A DNA stretch of 64,000 nt from Pseudanabaena galeata CCNP1313 (GCF_029910235.1 NZ_CP112874.1:2604001-2668000), one strand, 5' to 3'; counted from the first letter of the stretch, positions 9,237-19,184 are shown. Notes: generated from the sequence alone by a model not told the origin. Made by a program: numbers and translations.

Positions 9237-9750
9237 AACAATTTAGGATTTCCGATTATTTGCTTTATATATTTTAACTAGACTTTGTTAGTCCAATGAT
9301 ACTAAATAGACTTATTCAACCCAAATTTAGCAATAACTACTGATTAAAAGTAAATACTAAGCGATATGGCGCTGGCTCACTAATTAGTGATATTAAGCTG
9401 TAATCCCTATCTGGCAACGATTTCAGGCTTTAGTCGCAATTTACTTGTCAAGCCTTGCCAATCAAAGTCTTCATCGCTCTATCACTAAATCGCCCTATCA
9501 CTAATTAGCTGTCCTGCGCCTAGAATTCCTGTAAATAAGCTTGGATTTGTACTATAGGCGATCGCTCCAAAGCAAAAACGAAGCAAATCTATGACAAGTA
9601 TCTAAAAATAAAAAGATAATTTGGATCTCTTGATTTTTTGTGCGCGTTAATACCAATCAAGTGCAATCAATTCGGTATCTTTTTTAGCCATTTGATAAAT
9701 ATATCTTGAGTATGATTGTAAAAACCTGACAATACTCTCTAAAAATAATC
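9237..9750. other. Intergenic region between divergent helicase and glnN genes
   Basis: The 514 bp contain no supported gene. They hold the start region of the helicase gene and the glnN control region (see 9640-9681). A repeated word CACTAATTAG/CACTAATTAGC occurs near 9380 and 9485, flanking short CTATCACTAA copies. Nothing else recognisable is present. Confidence 0.6.
9640..9681 (+). promoter_or_regulatory. NtcA-like activated promoter of glnN
   Basis: GTG-N8-TAC at 9640-9653 differs by one base from the NtcA consensus GTA-N8-TAC. It is followed after 22 bp by TATCTT (9676-9681), which fits the TAN3T box of NtcA-activated promoters at the usual distance. glnN genes in other cyanobacteria are known to respond to nitrogen through NtcA; the site itself is unproven. 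Confidence 0.5.
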
Positions 9751-11922
9751 ATGAGCGGAAACGAGTCACGCATTCAAGCTATTTATCAGATCACCAATCG
9801 TGAACCACAGCCCAAGAAGGCTCCAAAGCGATTGGAGGAGATGTGGGCAACCGATGTGTTTACTCTGGGCAAAATGCAAGAATGTCTACCCAAGACAGTC
9901 TTCAAATCGATCAAGAAAACTATTCAAACTGGCGAACCTCTTGATGGCTCAGTAGCTGACGCGATCGCACTAGCAATGAAAGACTGGGCTATCTCGAAAG
10001 GCGCATTATATTACGCCCACGTCTTTTATCCTTTGACCAACGCTACAGCCGAAAAGCATGATGGCTTTATCTCAGTTCAAAGCGACGGTTCGGCGATTTC
10101 AGAATTTGCTGGCAAGTTATTAGTACAAGGCGAACCAGACGGATCTTCGTTCCCCAATGGCGGTATTCGCTCCACTTTTGAAGCACGCGGTTACACAGCA
10201 TGGGATGTAACTAGCCCCGCTTACATCATGGAAACCGACAATGGTTCTACATTGTGTATTCCTACAGTTTTCGTATCTTGGACTGGCGAAGCTCTAGATA
10301 AGAAAACCCCCTTGTTGCGTTCCAATGCAGCCATGAACAAAGCTGCCACCAAAGTTTTAAAGATTTTGGGTGAAAAAGAAGTTGCTCCTGTTAACTCTAG
10401 CTGTGGCGCTGAACAAGAATATTTCTTAGTAGATTCCAATTTTGCCAATGCACGCCCCGACTTGCTACTAGCAGGTCGTACCCTATTTGGTAAGTCATCG
10501 GCAAAGGGTCAACAATTTGATGACCATTACTTTGGTGCAATTCCAGAACGAGTCCAAGTCTTCATGCAAGATGTGGAAGAGCGTTTGTATCGTCTCGGCA
10601 TTCCTGCTAAGACCCGTCACAACGAAGTTGCTCCTGGTCAATTTGAAATTGCCCCATATTTTGAAGCAGCTAATGTGGCAACCGATCACCAACAAATGCT
10701 GATGACTATCCTCCGCTTCACTGCTAAGAAGCATGGATTTGTCTGTTTACTGCACGAAAAGCCCTTTGCAGGTATCAATGGTTCGGGTAAACACGTTAAC
10801 TGGTCAGTTGGTAATGCGACCCAAGGTAACCTGCTCGATCCAGGCGATACCCCCCACTCCAATGCTCAATTCTTGGTTTTCTGTGGTGCGATTATTCGTG
10901 GCGTTCATACCTATGGACCTCTGTTGCGCTCAGTTGTGGCAACTGCTAGCAACGATCACCGCCTCGGTGCAAACGAAGCTCCTCCAGCGATCATCTCCAT
11001 GTACCTAGGTTCACAGCTTGAGGATGTATTTGAACAAATTCGTCAAGGTGAACTGAAAAGCTCTACTGGTAAGGGCTTGATGAATATTGGTGTAGACACT
11101 CTGCCAATCTTGCCTACAGACCCAGGCGATCGCAACCGTACTTCTCCTTTTGCTTTTACTGGCAACCGCTTTGAGTTCCGTGCTGTTGGTTCAGGACAAT
11201 CTGTGGCTGGTCCACTTGTTGCCATGAACACGATTTTGGCAGACTCCCTCAACTGGATGGCAGGTAAACTAGAAGACGAACTAGCTAAAGGTGCTGAACT
11301 GAGTACTGCTATTTCTACAGTTCTTAAAGAAGTGATGGAATTGCATGGCGCAGTTATCTTCAATGGTAATGGCTATTCTGAAGAATGGCACAAGCTTGCA
11401 GCCGAACGTGGCTTAGCCAACCTTCGCACTACTGCTGATGCTCTACCTGTTCTGAAGGAATCTTATATCGAAGAATTGTTCAGCAAGATGGGAGTTCTCT
11501 CTCCTGTTGAGCTAGCTAGCCGCTTTGAAACCTATGCAGAGCAGTATATTCTCTCGATTGAAGTGGAAGCTAAGCTCGTTGTCAGTATGGTGAAAACCAT
11601 GATTTACCCTGCGGCAACTCGCTATCTTGCAGATCTCAGCAATACTTCACTGAGCTTGAAAGAGATTGGTGTGGACTTTGATAAGGAAAGCATCGAAAAA
11701 GTCGCATCTTTGACTAAGCTAGCCATGGATGGAGTCAGCAAGCTCAGTGATGCTTTGTCAAAACATGATTTCGCCTCTATTGAAGAACATATGCAGTTTC
11801 TCTCACAAACTGTACGTCCTCTAATGGATGGAATTCGTGGCTATGTTGATGCCTTAGAAGGTGAAGTTGCTGATGACCTATGGCCATTGCCCACTTACCA
11901 AGAAATGCTTTTCATCAAGTAA
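9751..11922 (+). CDS. glnN: Glutamine synthetase type III
   Basis: This 723-residue GSIII enzyme makes glutamine from glutamate, ammonium and ATP in the cytoplasm. Length and start ([19 protein letters not shown]) agree with cyanobacterial GlnN. GAEQEYF near 219, [11 protein letters not shown] near 290, [10 protein letters not shown] near 343, the GANEAPPAI block and FRAVGSGQ carry the metal, ammonium and nucleotide sites. GlnN is typically induced by nitrogen starvation and often stands alone, as here. Its stop codon TAA coincides with the first bases of the short repeat element at 11920-12022, so the exact C-terminus may have been set by that insertion. Confidence 0.97.
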   Translation: MSGNESRIQAIYQITNREPQPKKAPKRLEEMWATDVFTLGKMQECLPKTVFKSIKKTIQTGEPLDGSVADAIALAMKDWAISKGALYYAHVFYPLTNATAEKHDGFISVQSDGSAISEFAGKLLVQGEPDGSSFPNGGIRSTFEARGYTAWDVTSPAYIMETDNGSTLCIPTVFVSWTGEALDKKTPLLRSNAAMNKAATKVLKILGEKEVAPVNSSCGAEQEYFLVDSNFANARPDLLLAGRTLFGKSSAKGQQFDDHYFGAIPERVQVFMQDVEERLYRLGIPAKTRHNEVAPGQFEIAPYFEAANVATDHQQMLMTILRFTAKKHGFVCLLHEKPFAGINGSGKHVNWSVGNATQGNLLDPGDTPHSNAQFLVFCGAIIRGVHTYGPLLRSVVATASNDHRLGANEAPPAIISMYLGSQLEDVFEQIRQGELKSSTGKGLMNIGVDTLPILPTDPGDRNRTSPFAFTGNRFEFRAVGSGQSVAGPLVAMNTILADSLNWMAGKLEDELAKGAELSTAISTVLKEVMELHGAVIFNGNGYSEEWHKLAAERGLANLRTTADALPVLKESYIEELFSKMGVLSPVELASRFETYAEQYILSIEVEAKLVVSMVKTMIYPAATRYLADLSNTSLSLKEIGVDFDKESIEKVASLTKLAMDGVSKLSDALSKHDFASIEEHMQFLSQTVRPLMDGIRGYVDALEGEVADDLWPLPTYQEMLFIK

Positions 11923-12022
11923 GTAGCTCACCATAATTAAACCCTAAAACCAGAAGCTGTCCCGCCCGCTACGCGGGCGGGAAGCTTTCTAGGTTTTTAG
12001 TTTACTTATGCCTAGCTACTTA
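11920..12022. repeat. 102-104-bp palindromic element, family 1, copy A
   Basis: The ends are TAAGTAGCT and AGCTACTTA, with a GC-rich inverted core (CCCGCCCGC/GCGGGCGGG) and CTAAAACCAGAAGCT/AGCTTTCTAGGTTTTTAG arms. Related copies lie at 26579-26682 and 55339-55440. No reading frame fits inside. It overlaps the glnN stop codon. Confidence 0.85.
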
Positions 12023-12060
12023 ATACAAACATAGAAAATAGCTAAGCCGTTTTCTATGTC

Positions 12061-12109
12061 CCCCTAAAGGAAAATGGCAGCGCTTTTCGCTGCCATTTTC
12101 CTTTAGGGG
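12061..12109. terminator. 22-bp perfect inverted repeat
   Basis: Arms CCCCTAAAGGAAAATGGCAG.. (12061-12082) and their exact complement (12088-12109) enclose a five-base loop. It lies between convergent glnN and nnr and can act in both directions. Confidence 0.75.
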
Positions 12110-12111
12110 TT

Positions 12112-12140
12112 AAAAAAGCTTCGCATTGCGACGCTTTTTT
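12112..12140. terminator. Bidirectional terminator between glnN and nnr
   Basis: AAAAAAGCTTCGCA and TGCGACGCTTTTTT form a hairpin with one mismatch, an A tract on one side and a T tract on the other. The right end touches the nnr stop codon. Confidence 0.75.
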
Positions 12141-13683
12141 ATTTGTCAGTTTTTGAAAACTGTAAAAATGGTAATAAATTTTGAGCAAGGGTCACAGGAT
12201 CAACTCCCATTTCAGTGCGCTGCTTTGCTAGCCATATGGCTGTTTGCGAATGCCAAACCGTCGCAGCGATCGCTGCATCCTTTGCTGATACCCCCTGGGC
12301 TAAGATACCGCCGAGCATACCTGCTAGGACATCACCACTACCGCCCCTTGCCAAGGCTGGCGTACTTTCTGGGTTGATCCATGTCTGTATTCTTGCTTCT
12401 ATGGGAACAGCGATCGCCGTTCTTGCGCCCTTAAGTAAAATAGTTGCTTTTGTTTGATTTACAGCAGTTTGCAGAGCCTCTAATCTTTCCACTTCACGCA
12501 AGTCTGGAAATAATCGACAAAACTCGCCCCAATGCGGTGTGAGGATGCTCGAACTACTGCGCTGATTTAATCTCTCTCTGATTTGAGCTTTGCCCATAGA
12601 TGCTAAAGCATTTAAGCCATCGGCATCAAGAACTAAAGGGCGATCGCTATTTACTACCTGTTCCACAATTGGGAATGCGTCAAGAGAAAGTCCACAGCCA
12701 CAAGTAATTGCTTGATATTTCTGCAAATCAAGATCTGGTAATGAAGCGATCGCTCCTGACTCAGTTTCAGGACAGCCAATTACAAGGGCTTCGGGAACTT
12801 GGGAGAGGATGATTGGTTTGAGGGAATTAGGAACGGCGATCGACAACATGCCGATACCTGTAGCTTTAGCTCCCATTGCCGCCAGAATTGCAGCACCACC
12901 ATATTTTTGAGAACCGACCACCAATAACAAATGCCCGATTTCATATTTATGGGTGATCACACTTCGAGAAATTGGGAAGTTCTTTAGTAGGCTTTGTTGC
13001 GGATGAATCCGCCAGAGATGATGCTCACCTAGTACTTGCAAAATGAATTTTTCAGGGATATCAAAGCTGATTCTTTCAAGTTTACCAACATAGGGAGTAG
13101 CGGCTTCTGTAAGTAAGCCTCGCTTCCATAGACCTAAGCAAAAGGTACTGGTCGCCTGAATCGCTGTTCCCATAACACCGCCATGATCGGTATGGATTCC
13201 TGAAGGCAAGTCAATGCTGACGATTGGGATTTGCCAATTGTTGATTGTGTTGATCGCGATCGCCACATCACCAACCACCTCACGCGCTAATCCAAATCCA
13301 AATAAGCCATCGATTAACAGATTACAATCTGGCAATGCCTCTAAAGATACAAAGGGAATCCCTAAACTTTTGGCATAACAGCCATGCACTCGTGTTAATG
13401 GTTTCGATTTAGCAAAGGGGGTATAAATTTTGACCTGTCGCCCTTGATGATGCAGTTCTCTCGCAACTACTAAGGCATCGCCACCATTATGTCCAGAGCC
13501 AGCTAAGATACCGACATGCGGGTAAGATTGCACAGGATAGAGTTCCGTCAAGCGTTGGGTAATCCTGATTGCTACTTTTTCCATCAAGGCAGCAACAGGC
13601 ATTCCTGCCTGAAAAATCAAATTTTCGATCGCTTGCATTTGTGATGCTGTAGCGATCGCCTGTGATGAGAGCGATTCAATCAT
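12139..13683 (-). CDS. nnr: Bifunctional NAD(P)H-hydrate epimerase and dehydratase
   Basis: This 514-residue two-domain enzyme repairs hydrated NADH and NADPH. The N-terminal epimerase domain (about 1-215) has GSGHNGGDALVVAREL near 62 and an SIDLPSGI segment. The C-terminal ribokinase-like dehydratase domain (about 235-505) has GSQKYGGAAILAAMGA, LTPHWGEFCRL and ARGGSGDVLAGMLGG, the last carrying the catalytic Asp. Length and domain order match full-length Nnr fusions. It ends against the glnN terminators, and a 23-bp-arm inverted repeat separates it from the phosphatase gene upstream. Confidence 0.95.
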   Translation of the reverse strand: MIESLSSQAIATASQMQAIENLIFQAGMPVAALMEKVAIRITQRLTELYPVQSYPHVGILAGSGHNGGDALVVARELHHQGRQVKIYTPFAKSKPLTRVHGCYAKSLGIPFVSLEALPDCNLLIDGLFGFGLAREVVGDVAIAINTINNWQIPIVSIDLPSGIHTDHGGVMGTAIQATSTFCLGLWKRGLLTEAATPYVGKLERISFDIPEKFILQVLGEHHLWRIHPQQSLLKNFPISRSVITHKYEIGHLLLVVGSQKYGGAAILAAMGAKATGIGMLSIAVPNSLKPIILSQVPEALVIGCPETESGAIASLPDLDLQKYQAITCGCGLSLDAFPIVEQVVNSDRPLVLDADGLNALASMGKAQIRERLNQRSSSSILTPHWGEFCRLFPDLREVERLEALQTAVNQTKATILLKGARTAIAVPIEARIQTWINPESTPALARGGSGDVLAGMLGGILAQGVSAKDAAIAATVWHSQTAIWLAKQRTEMGVDPVTLAQNLLPFLQFSKTDK

Positions 13684-13691
13684 TAGATTTC

Positions 13692-13740
13692 TCCCAGTTA
13701 TTTGATGGCGCGGCTACGCCGCGCCATCAAATAACTGGGA
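13692..13740. repeat. 23-bp perfect inverted repeat
   Basis: Arms at 13692-13714 and 13718-13740 are exact complements around the loop TAC. It sits between the PP2C gene end and the nnr start, both on the minus strand, so it probably ends or attenuates transcription from the phosphatase gene. Confidence 0.85.
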
Positions 13741-13745
13741 CCAAC

Positions 13746-15617
13746 TTATTGGACAAATCTCTGGAGACTTTCTGGCAAGTTTGGGCGAACCCAATCTCTA
13801 ACTTGTTTGAACTGCATCGCAGCTAAACCACTGCCCAGAATCAGAGCCACTAAAATTAAAATAATAATAAAAGCGCTATTGGTTTGCTTCGGTACAGCAA
13901 ATTCAGTTTTAGCCGAATCAATATCCATGAGTTCAGGTTCGATATTGTCTGAAGCTTGCGAGTCTAGTGATGTCCGAGCCAAAGCACCTGCTTGCTCTTC
14001 CGTTTCAGGCTGAATATCTTCAGTATCTGCTTCTTCTTCGGCAGTACTGGTTGTTGCGGGGATACCATCTTCACCTACCTGATCTTCCTCAGGATCGATT
14101 GGGGCAAAGCGGCAACGCATCAACGCAACTGTGATATTGTCATGCCCATTTAATTCATTAGCCTGATCGATTAGATCCTGACAACTGCGGTCAAGGGGCT
14201 TATTTTCACTCAAAACTGGCAGCAGGTAGCGATCGCCAATTTGCTCGATCCGATCAAAATCACTCAAGCCATCGGAGCAAAGTAGCAAGAGGCAATCTTC
14301 ATCGATAAAAAATCTTTGTACCCGTGGGACAAGCATATCCGAGGATCTTGTGCCTAAAGCTTGGATTAAGGCTCCCCCATCAATGCGCTGCGAAGAATAG
14401 GCATAGAAGTTATAGCCAAGGGTGGTTTCACGAGTAGCCACATCATCATCAAGGGTAACTTGACGCAAATTGTCTTTGGTGACGCAATAGAGGCGGCTAT
14501 CTCCCACATGTACCACATAGACTTCATTGCTCATCTTGCCATTAGGACGCGGCATCACTGCCATTACGAGCGTTGTCCCCATACGTTGCTGAGCTTGACG
14601 CTGCTGCTGGTCATTGATGGCAACAATTTGATTGTTAACAACGCGAGCCACCATTTCCAGTTGAGCAATAAAACCTTGGGAAGAAAAATCAGGATCGTTT
14701 TCAGCTTGTTGTAATAAAGTTTTTAGTTGCTGCTCTAGAGTCTTAATTGCAAGGGAACTTGCCACTTCGCCGCCTTCATGTCCACCCAGACCATCACATA
14801 CAACCGCAAGACGATCGCGGAGACTATCCGCCTGTTCAGCACGTTTTTGGCGTTTTACATCAGGGTAGCAAGCATCTTCGTTATGTTCGCGTTGTTGTCC
14901 GACATCACTAGCACTGGCGATTCGCACTGTAAGCGGTTGATTTTCCATCACCTTGAGCGTCATTTGATCGAGGTAGGCGATCGCACTGTTAATGTCGTAT
15001 TCACCACGACCTAGGCTGTAGAAAAATTCCGCGATCGGTTCGGCAATCTCAGGCTTAGCCAAATCCAACCATTGCACCCAAATATCGCCTAATTGCGAAA
15101 TATGCACAGCCGCAACATCCGCTTGCAATTCCAACAAGCGCACCCACATCCCATCAACCCGTACCAATTTGAAATCAATCAAGGTACGAGCCATGTTCTG
15201 CTCAGCTAGAGGTTGCCAGAGGTTTAGCACTTGCCACAGCAGATTAATTTGCCGCAGAGCTGATGCTTCCGCCCATGCCTCGGCTAAGGTCGGACAGAGC
15301 TTGCCTTGTCGATCAATTGGCACATTTTCTAACAAAAATACTTCAGAAAGATTTAGCTCTTCACCGATCAGCAATAAGCCGTAAGGACGCGGCAAATGTA
15401 AGCTCAGACGTGACAACTTGAGATAAGACACCACATAGGTCTGAAATTCAAGGGGTAGCTCTGGCAGTGAATACGCATCTGTATCAACAACAATTTGCGA
15501 GGAGATGACACGGTAGCGATCGCCAATCAGAGATTCAGGGGGAAATGCTTCGGTGTCCAGTCCGACGGCCCAAAGATATTGCTGCTCAACTGCCGTAGCT
15601 TGCTCTTGTTTTTCCAT
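13746..15617 (-). CDS. PP2C-type serine/threonine phosphatase, membrane-anchored
   Basis: This 623-residue protein contains a PP2C (PPM) phosphatase domain at about 232-500: SDVGQQREHNEDA, VCDGLGGHEGGEVAS, HVGDSRLY, LLLCSDGLSD and GHDNITVAL carry the metal-binding Asp residues. An acidic, low-complexity stretch (about 505-585) leads to one membrane span (AFIIILILVALILGSGLAAM) near the C-terminus. The first ~230 residues resemble a degenerate protein-kinase fold without catalytic motifs; this is a weak visual impression. It should remove phosphate from Ser/Thr on membrane-near targets. Its partner kinase is not in the window. Confidence 0.88.
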   Translation of the reverse strand: MEKQEQATAVEQQYLWAVGLDTEAFPPESLIGDRYRVISSQIVVDTDAYSLPELPLEFQTYVVSYLKLSRLSLHLPRPYGLLLIGEELNLSEVFLLENVPIDRQGKLCPTLAEAWAEASALRQINLLWQVLNLWQPLAEQNMARTLIDFKLVRVDGMWVRLLELQADVAAVHISQLGDIWVQWLDLAKPEIAEPIAEFFYSLGRGEYDINSAIAYLDQMTLKVMENQPLTVRIASASDVGQQREHNEDACYPDVKRQKRAEQADSLRDRLAVVCDGLGGHEGGEVASSLAIKTLEQQLKTLLQQAENDPDFSSQGFIAQLEMVARVVNNQIVAINDQQQRQAQQRMGTTLVMAVMPRPNGKMSNEVYVVHVGDSRLYCVTKDNLRQVTLDDDVATRETTLGYNFYAYSSQRIDGGALIQALGTRSSDMLVPRVQRFFIDEDCLLLLCSDGLSDFDRIEQIGDRYLLPVLSENKPLDRSCQDLIDQANELNGHDNITVALMRCRFAPIDPEEDQVGEDGIPATTSTAEEEADTEDIQPETEEQAGALARTSLDSQASDNIEPELMDIDSAKTEFAVPKQTNSAFIIILILVALILGSGLAAMQFKQVRDWVRPNLPESLQRFVQ

Positions 15618-16261
15618 GAAGGTATTGATCGCTTGCCAAAATTATGTGGTGAATATAGTGAAAAGCGCAGATGTCTTAGAACTATTGATAGATAAGGAGT
15701 ATGCAACTTAATCAAAAATTTGTTTGATTATTATGTTGGGTGGCTTCACCATCCACATATGAAACGATTTTTAATTAAGTTACTAGTTTCTAAGGTAAGA
15801 ATAGGAGGCGCTGAGCCATATCCTACCTATAAGTTAGAAGTTTTAACCTATTTGTTCAAGAGACATTTGGCTATTGTAGCGAAACAGAGAGAATATTTTT
15901 ATGGATTTGTAAGTACCTGTGCAGAATAAATTCTCAAACCCGTAAAGTTGCGCCCCTGCGGGACGCAACTTTACGGGTTTGGGTTTGTAATTAATTAAGC
16001 CCATCTACTTACAGTGTTTCTGGGCGAGCAAATCTACAAAAATTAAGAGCCTGTACAACTTGTTACCAGATTTCTTTAGAATCTGGTTATTGTAGTAGTT
16101 AGACTTTTGAATAATTAAAAGTCAAATTTACCAGTAAAAATTTAATACTTATTTTTTTTCTTCCGTTTATTTTTTTGATTTATTTTTCAGTTTTTATCAT
16201 TACCCCTTTTTTAGATCCCTTTTTTATAATTTTTTCAACATTAATTACAGCGCCATAACCT
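15618..16261. other. 644-bp intergenic region before hrcA
   Basis: This region contains an 18-bp-arm inverted repeat at 15935-15981 and a very AT-rich stretch (about 16060-16260) that probably holds the hrcA promoter. A possible frame at 15720-15929 is not convincing. No CIRCE sequence (TTAGCACTC-N9-GAGTGCTAA) is visible. Confidence 0.6.
15935..15981. repeat. Inverted repeat, AAACCC-bounded
   Basis: CAAACCCGTAAAGTTGCG (15935-15952) is exactly complementary to 15964-15981, with an 11-base GC-rich loop. It belongs to the palindrome class seen throughout this window. Confidence 0.85.
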
Positions 16262-17326
16262 ATGAAGCATCAACTTACCCATCGAGAACAAAAAGTTCTT
16301 TGGGCAACCATCGATCACTATATTCAAACGGCGGAACCAGTTGGCTCTAAGGCGTTGGTATCAGAGTATGACTTTGATATTAGCCCTGCGACGATCCGCA
16401 ATGTGATGAATATGCTCGATCGCAGTGGTTTGTTGTATCAACCCCACACATCGGCGGGGCGCGTCCCCTCGGACTCTGGCTATCGAGTCTATGTTGATGA
16501 ATTAATTGATCCTGCGAGCGAGTTAACCTACAGTACTCACAAATTTCTTGCTAGTAAAAATGAGCGCCTCGGTAAATCCAGTCTGGATGGGGTGATGCGG
16601 GATGTAGCTCAAATCTTGGCGACCTTAAGTGGCTGTATTGCGGTGATTACTGCCCCAAATATGCAAACGATGCGAATTCGACATTTGCAATTAGTAATGG
16701 TCGATCATTGTAAGGTGATGGCGATCGCGGTTAGTGATACTTACCACACGGCTTCAGTAACGATGGATTTGCCCAGTGAAACTAAGTCCGAAGTTTTAGA
16801 AGGTGAATTAAATATTCTCAATAATTTCTTAAATGAACATTTACGCGATAAAAACTGGTCTGAGTTAAACAGCGCTTTGCAATGGGATGATCTTGATCGC
16901 CAGTTTCAGCAATATGCGGTGTTGTTACAGAAATCTTTGCAACAGCTGATGAAGCTATGCGATCGCACGGCTTTGGGGCAGATGTTTATTAGTGGTTTAA
17001 CTGAGCTATTACGTCAGCCTGAGTTTTCTAATTTGCGACAGGTGCAAAATATTGTGCAGTTACTCGAAGCTGATCGCGCTTCGTTGATGGCGCTAATTGT
17101 CGATCAGCCTACTCCTTCTGCTAATTCGGTCAGCATTAGAATCGGTTCAGAAATATCCATTGAGCCAATTCAGAACTGTACATTTATTTCTAGTACTTAT
17201 CTCTGTGATGATAAGCCCGTAGGAACAGTTGGCGTATTAGGTCCAACACGTTTAGGTTATACAAGGGCGATCGCCTCAGTACAGGCAGCCGCATTACATC
17301 TAACCGATGCAATTAGTAAATGGTAG
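16262..17326 (+). CDS. hrcA: Heat-inducible transcription repressor HrcA
   Basis: This 354-residue protein has a winged-helix N-terminus (LTHREQKVLWATIDHYIQTA, then SPATIRNVMNMLDRSGLL, HTSAGRVPSDSGYRVYVD), followed by the GAF-like HrcA domain. HrcA binds CIRCE operators before groESL in cyanobacteria and represses them without heat stress. The C-terminal GVLGPTRLGYTRAI motif is family-typical. Length is normal. No chaperone gene lies nearby, so it acts in trans. It is read from its own AT-rich upstream region. Confidence 0.96.
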   Translation: MKHQLTHREQKVLWATIDHYIQTAEPVGSKALVSEYDFDISPATIRNVMNMLDRSGLLYQPHTSAGRVPSDSGYRVYVDELIDPASELTYSTHKFLASKNERLGKSSLDGVMRDVAQILATLSGCIAVITAPNMQTMRIRHLQLVMVDHCKVMAIAVSDTYHTASVTMDLPSETKSEVLEGELNILNNFLNEHLRDKNWSELNSALQWDDLDRQFQQYAVLLQKSLQQLMKLCDRTALGQMFISGLTELLRQPEFSNLRQVQNIVQLLEADRASLMALIVDQPTPSANSVSIRIGSEISIEPIQNCTFISSTYLCDDKPVGTVGVLGPTRLGYTRAIASVQAAALHLTDAISKW

Positions 17327-17453
17327 CCAATGGATCATGTGAAGGCAGTTTCCTGTTGATTAGCAAGCGATCGCTTATTGGGTCGTTGTAATAATTCTGT
17401 CATAATGAAAATTGGGATCTGCCATACCTAGCAGCAAGAGGCAAATATTCGTT

Positions 17454-18029
17454 ATGAACGCCCTAACTATCAGCCTAGAGCCAATATTTGAATTAACAGA
17501 TGAAAAGTTTTTTCAACTCTGCCAAAAAAATCGCGATCTAAGATTCGAGCGCAGCGCTCAAGGAGATATTACAATCATGGCTCCCGAAGGTAGTGACACA
17601 GGAATGCGTAGCATTGAGATTAGTGCGGACTTGGTGATTTGGAATCGTCTCAAAAAGTTAGGTGTCGCGTTTGGTTCTTCCGCAGGTTTTATATTGCCTA
17701 GTGGTGCAATGCGATCGCCTGATGCTTGTTGGATCTTAAAAGAAAGATGGGATGCCCTGACTCCAGAACAGCAATCTAAATTTGCACCAATTTGTCCAGA
17801 CTTTGTAATTGAGTTAATGTCGAGAACCGATAGTTTGTCTACTGTCCAAGCCAAAATGCAAGAATATCAAGACAATGGCGCAAGACTCGGTTGGCTAATT
17901 AATCGGCGCGATCGCCAAGTAGAAATTTATCGCATTGGACAATCTGTCGAAGTTCTCCAATCACCAATTACGCTTTCTGGTGAAACAGTTTTACCTGACT
18001 TTGTGTTAGAGCTAACTTCTATTTGGTAA
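17454..18029 (+). CDS. Uma2 family putative endonuclease
   Basis: This is a 191-residue protein of the Uma2 (DUF820) family, very numerous in cyanobacteria, with a PD-(D/E)xK-like fold: RSPDACWI, CPDFVIELMS and a KMQEYQDNGARLGWLI segment carry the presumed acidic site and Lys. The ATG at 17454 (MNALTISLEPIF) is chosen; an upstream TTG at 17412 would add 14 residues not typical of the family. The biological role of Uma2 proteins is unknown. It ends three bases before the convergent ABC ATPase gene. Confidence 0.88.
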   Translation: MNALTISLEPIFELTDEKFFQLCQKNRDLRFERSAQGDITIMAPEGSDTGMRSIEISADLVIWNRLKKLGVAFGSSAGFILPSGAMRSPDACWILKERWDALTPEQQSKFAPICPDFVIELMSRTDSLSTVQAKMQEYQDNGARLGWLINRRDRQVEIYRIGQSVEVLQSPITLSGETVLPDFVLELTSIW

Positions 18030-18032
18030 AAG

Positions 18033-19184
18033 CTAAATTTTGTTGTAAGGATGATGCAAAGTAACGCCAGATTTAGAATCAAAAGCATAAAGTTTATTTA
18101 GATCAAATCGCCAGAAACTGCGATCGCCAATTTGCCAATGATGCTCTAAGCCAATATCTGCCGAAACTCGCGCTCTTAATTCGCTATCTTGAAGTTTCAA
18201 CAAGACGATTGTTTCTGATCCAAGAGCTTCCACTAGTTCCACAGTTCCCTCAAGATGTGCATCTGCTGACGTTGCGGGTTGTAAATCTTCAGGACGAAAT
18301 CCAAGAGTGAAAGAGCGATCGCTACCAATTTCTCTAAGTGGCAATTCATTAATAGCGAGATCCTTAATCAAACTTTCCCCTTGCAAAAATCCATCGCCAT
18401 TGACATTTACAGGTAGAAAATTCATCGGAGGGGAACCCATAAATCCAGCCACAAATTGATTTGCGGGTTTCCGATAAATATTCAGAGGTGTATCTACTTG
18501 CTGGATATCTCCCTTGTTTAAAACGACAATCCGATCGCCCATCGTCATCGCTTCGACTTGATCATGGGTGACATAAATCGTGGTTACTTGTAATTGCTTT
18601 TGTAACTGCACAATTTGCGATCGCGTATCACTGCGTAACTGGGCATCCAGATTGGATAACGGCTCATCCATTAGAAATACTTGCGGATTACGAGCGATTG
18701 CCCTCCCTAATGCAACTCGTTGTTTTTGACCGCCTGATAATTCTTTCGGTTTGCGCGTCAATAAATGGGAAATTTGCAAAGATTCGGCAACCTGCTGCAC
18801 CCGCTGATCAATTTCGGCGCGTTGTTTTTTACTTGTTGTTGCAAACCAAGCCAAGGGTGAGGAATTTTGCGATCGCTGTCTCCTCAAGCCAAAAGCAATA
18901 TTGTTATAAACCGTCATGTGCGGATAGAGCGCATAGCTTTGAAATACCATGGCAATATCCCGCACCTTCGGAGGTAAATGATTGATTTGGCGATCACCTA
19001 GGTAGATCGAACCATCGCTCACCTCTTCTAAACCAGCAATTAGGCGCAATAAAGTACTTTTGCCACAGCCTGAAGGACCTACTAAAACTAGGAATTCGCG
19101 ATCCCCTACCTCTAGATCAATTTCTTTAAGAACAACATTTTGTCCAAATTTCTTGGTCACACCACACAATCGCACAGGAGCCAT
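18033..19184 (-). CDS. Sugar-type ABC transporter ATP-binding protein (UgpC/MalK-like)
   Basis: This 383-residue ATPase has Walker A GPSGCGKST, signature LSGGQKQRVALGRA, Walker B VFLMDEPLSNLDAQ and the switch THDQVEAM, followed by a MalK-type C-terminal regulatory (TOBE/OB) domain with NFLPVNV and GFRPEDL. This group energises uptake of sugars or glycerol phosphate and can serve several permeases. No binding protein or permease is next to it, so it is an orphan subunit here and its substrate cannot be read from context. Confidence 0.93.
   Translation of the reverse strand: MAPVRLCGVTKKFGQNVVLKEIDLEVGDREFLVLVGPSGCGKSTLLRLIAGLEEVSDGSIYLGDRQINHLPPKVRDIAMVFQSYALYPHMTVYNNIAFGLRRQRSQNSSPLAWFATTSKKQRAEIDQRVQQVAESLQISHLLTRKPKELSGGQKQRVALGRAIARNPQVFLMDEPLSNLDAQLRSDTRSQIVQLQKQLQVTTIYVTHDQVEAMTMGDRIVVLNKGDIQQVDTPLNIYRKPANQFVAGFMGSPPMNFLPVNVNGDGFLQGESLIKDLAINELPLREIGSDRSFTLGFRPEDLQPATSADAHLEGTVELVEALGSETIVLLKLQDSELRARVSADIGLEHHWQIGDRSFWRFDLNKLYAFDSKSGVTLHHPYNKI

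Noticed and set aside
11043-11363. Minus-strand frame inside glnN
   Set aside because: It is a shadow of the strongly conserved glnN coding sequence.
15720-15929. Possible 69-codon gene before hrcA
   Set aside because: There is no convincing ribosome site or family pattern, and it ends just before an inverted repeat. It was left out, though it cannot be excluded.
16060-16261. CIRCE operator before hrcA
   Set aside because: The expected TTAGCACTC and GAGTGCTAA halves are not present.
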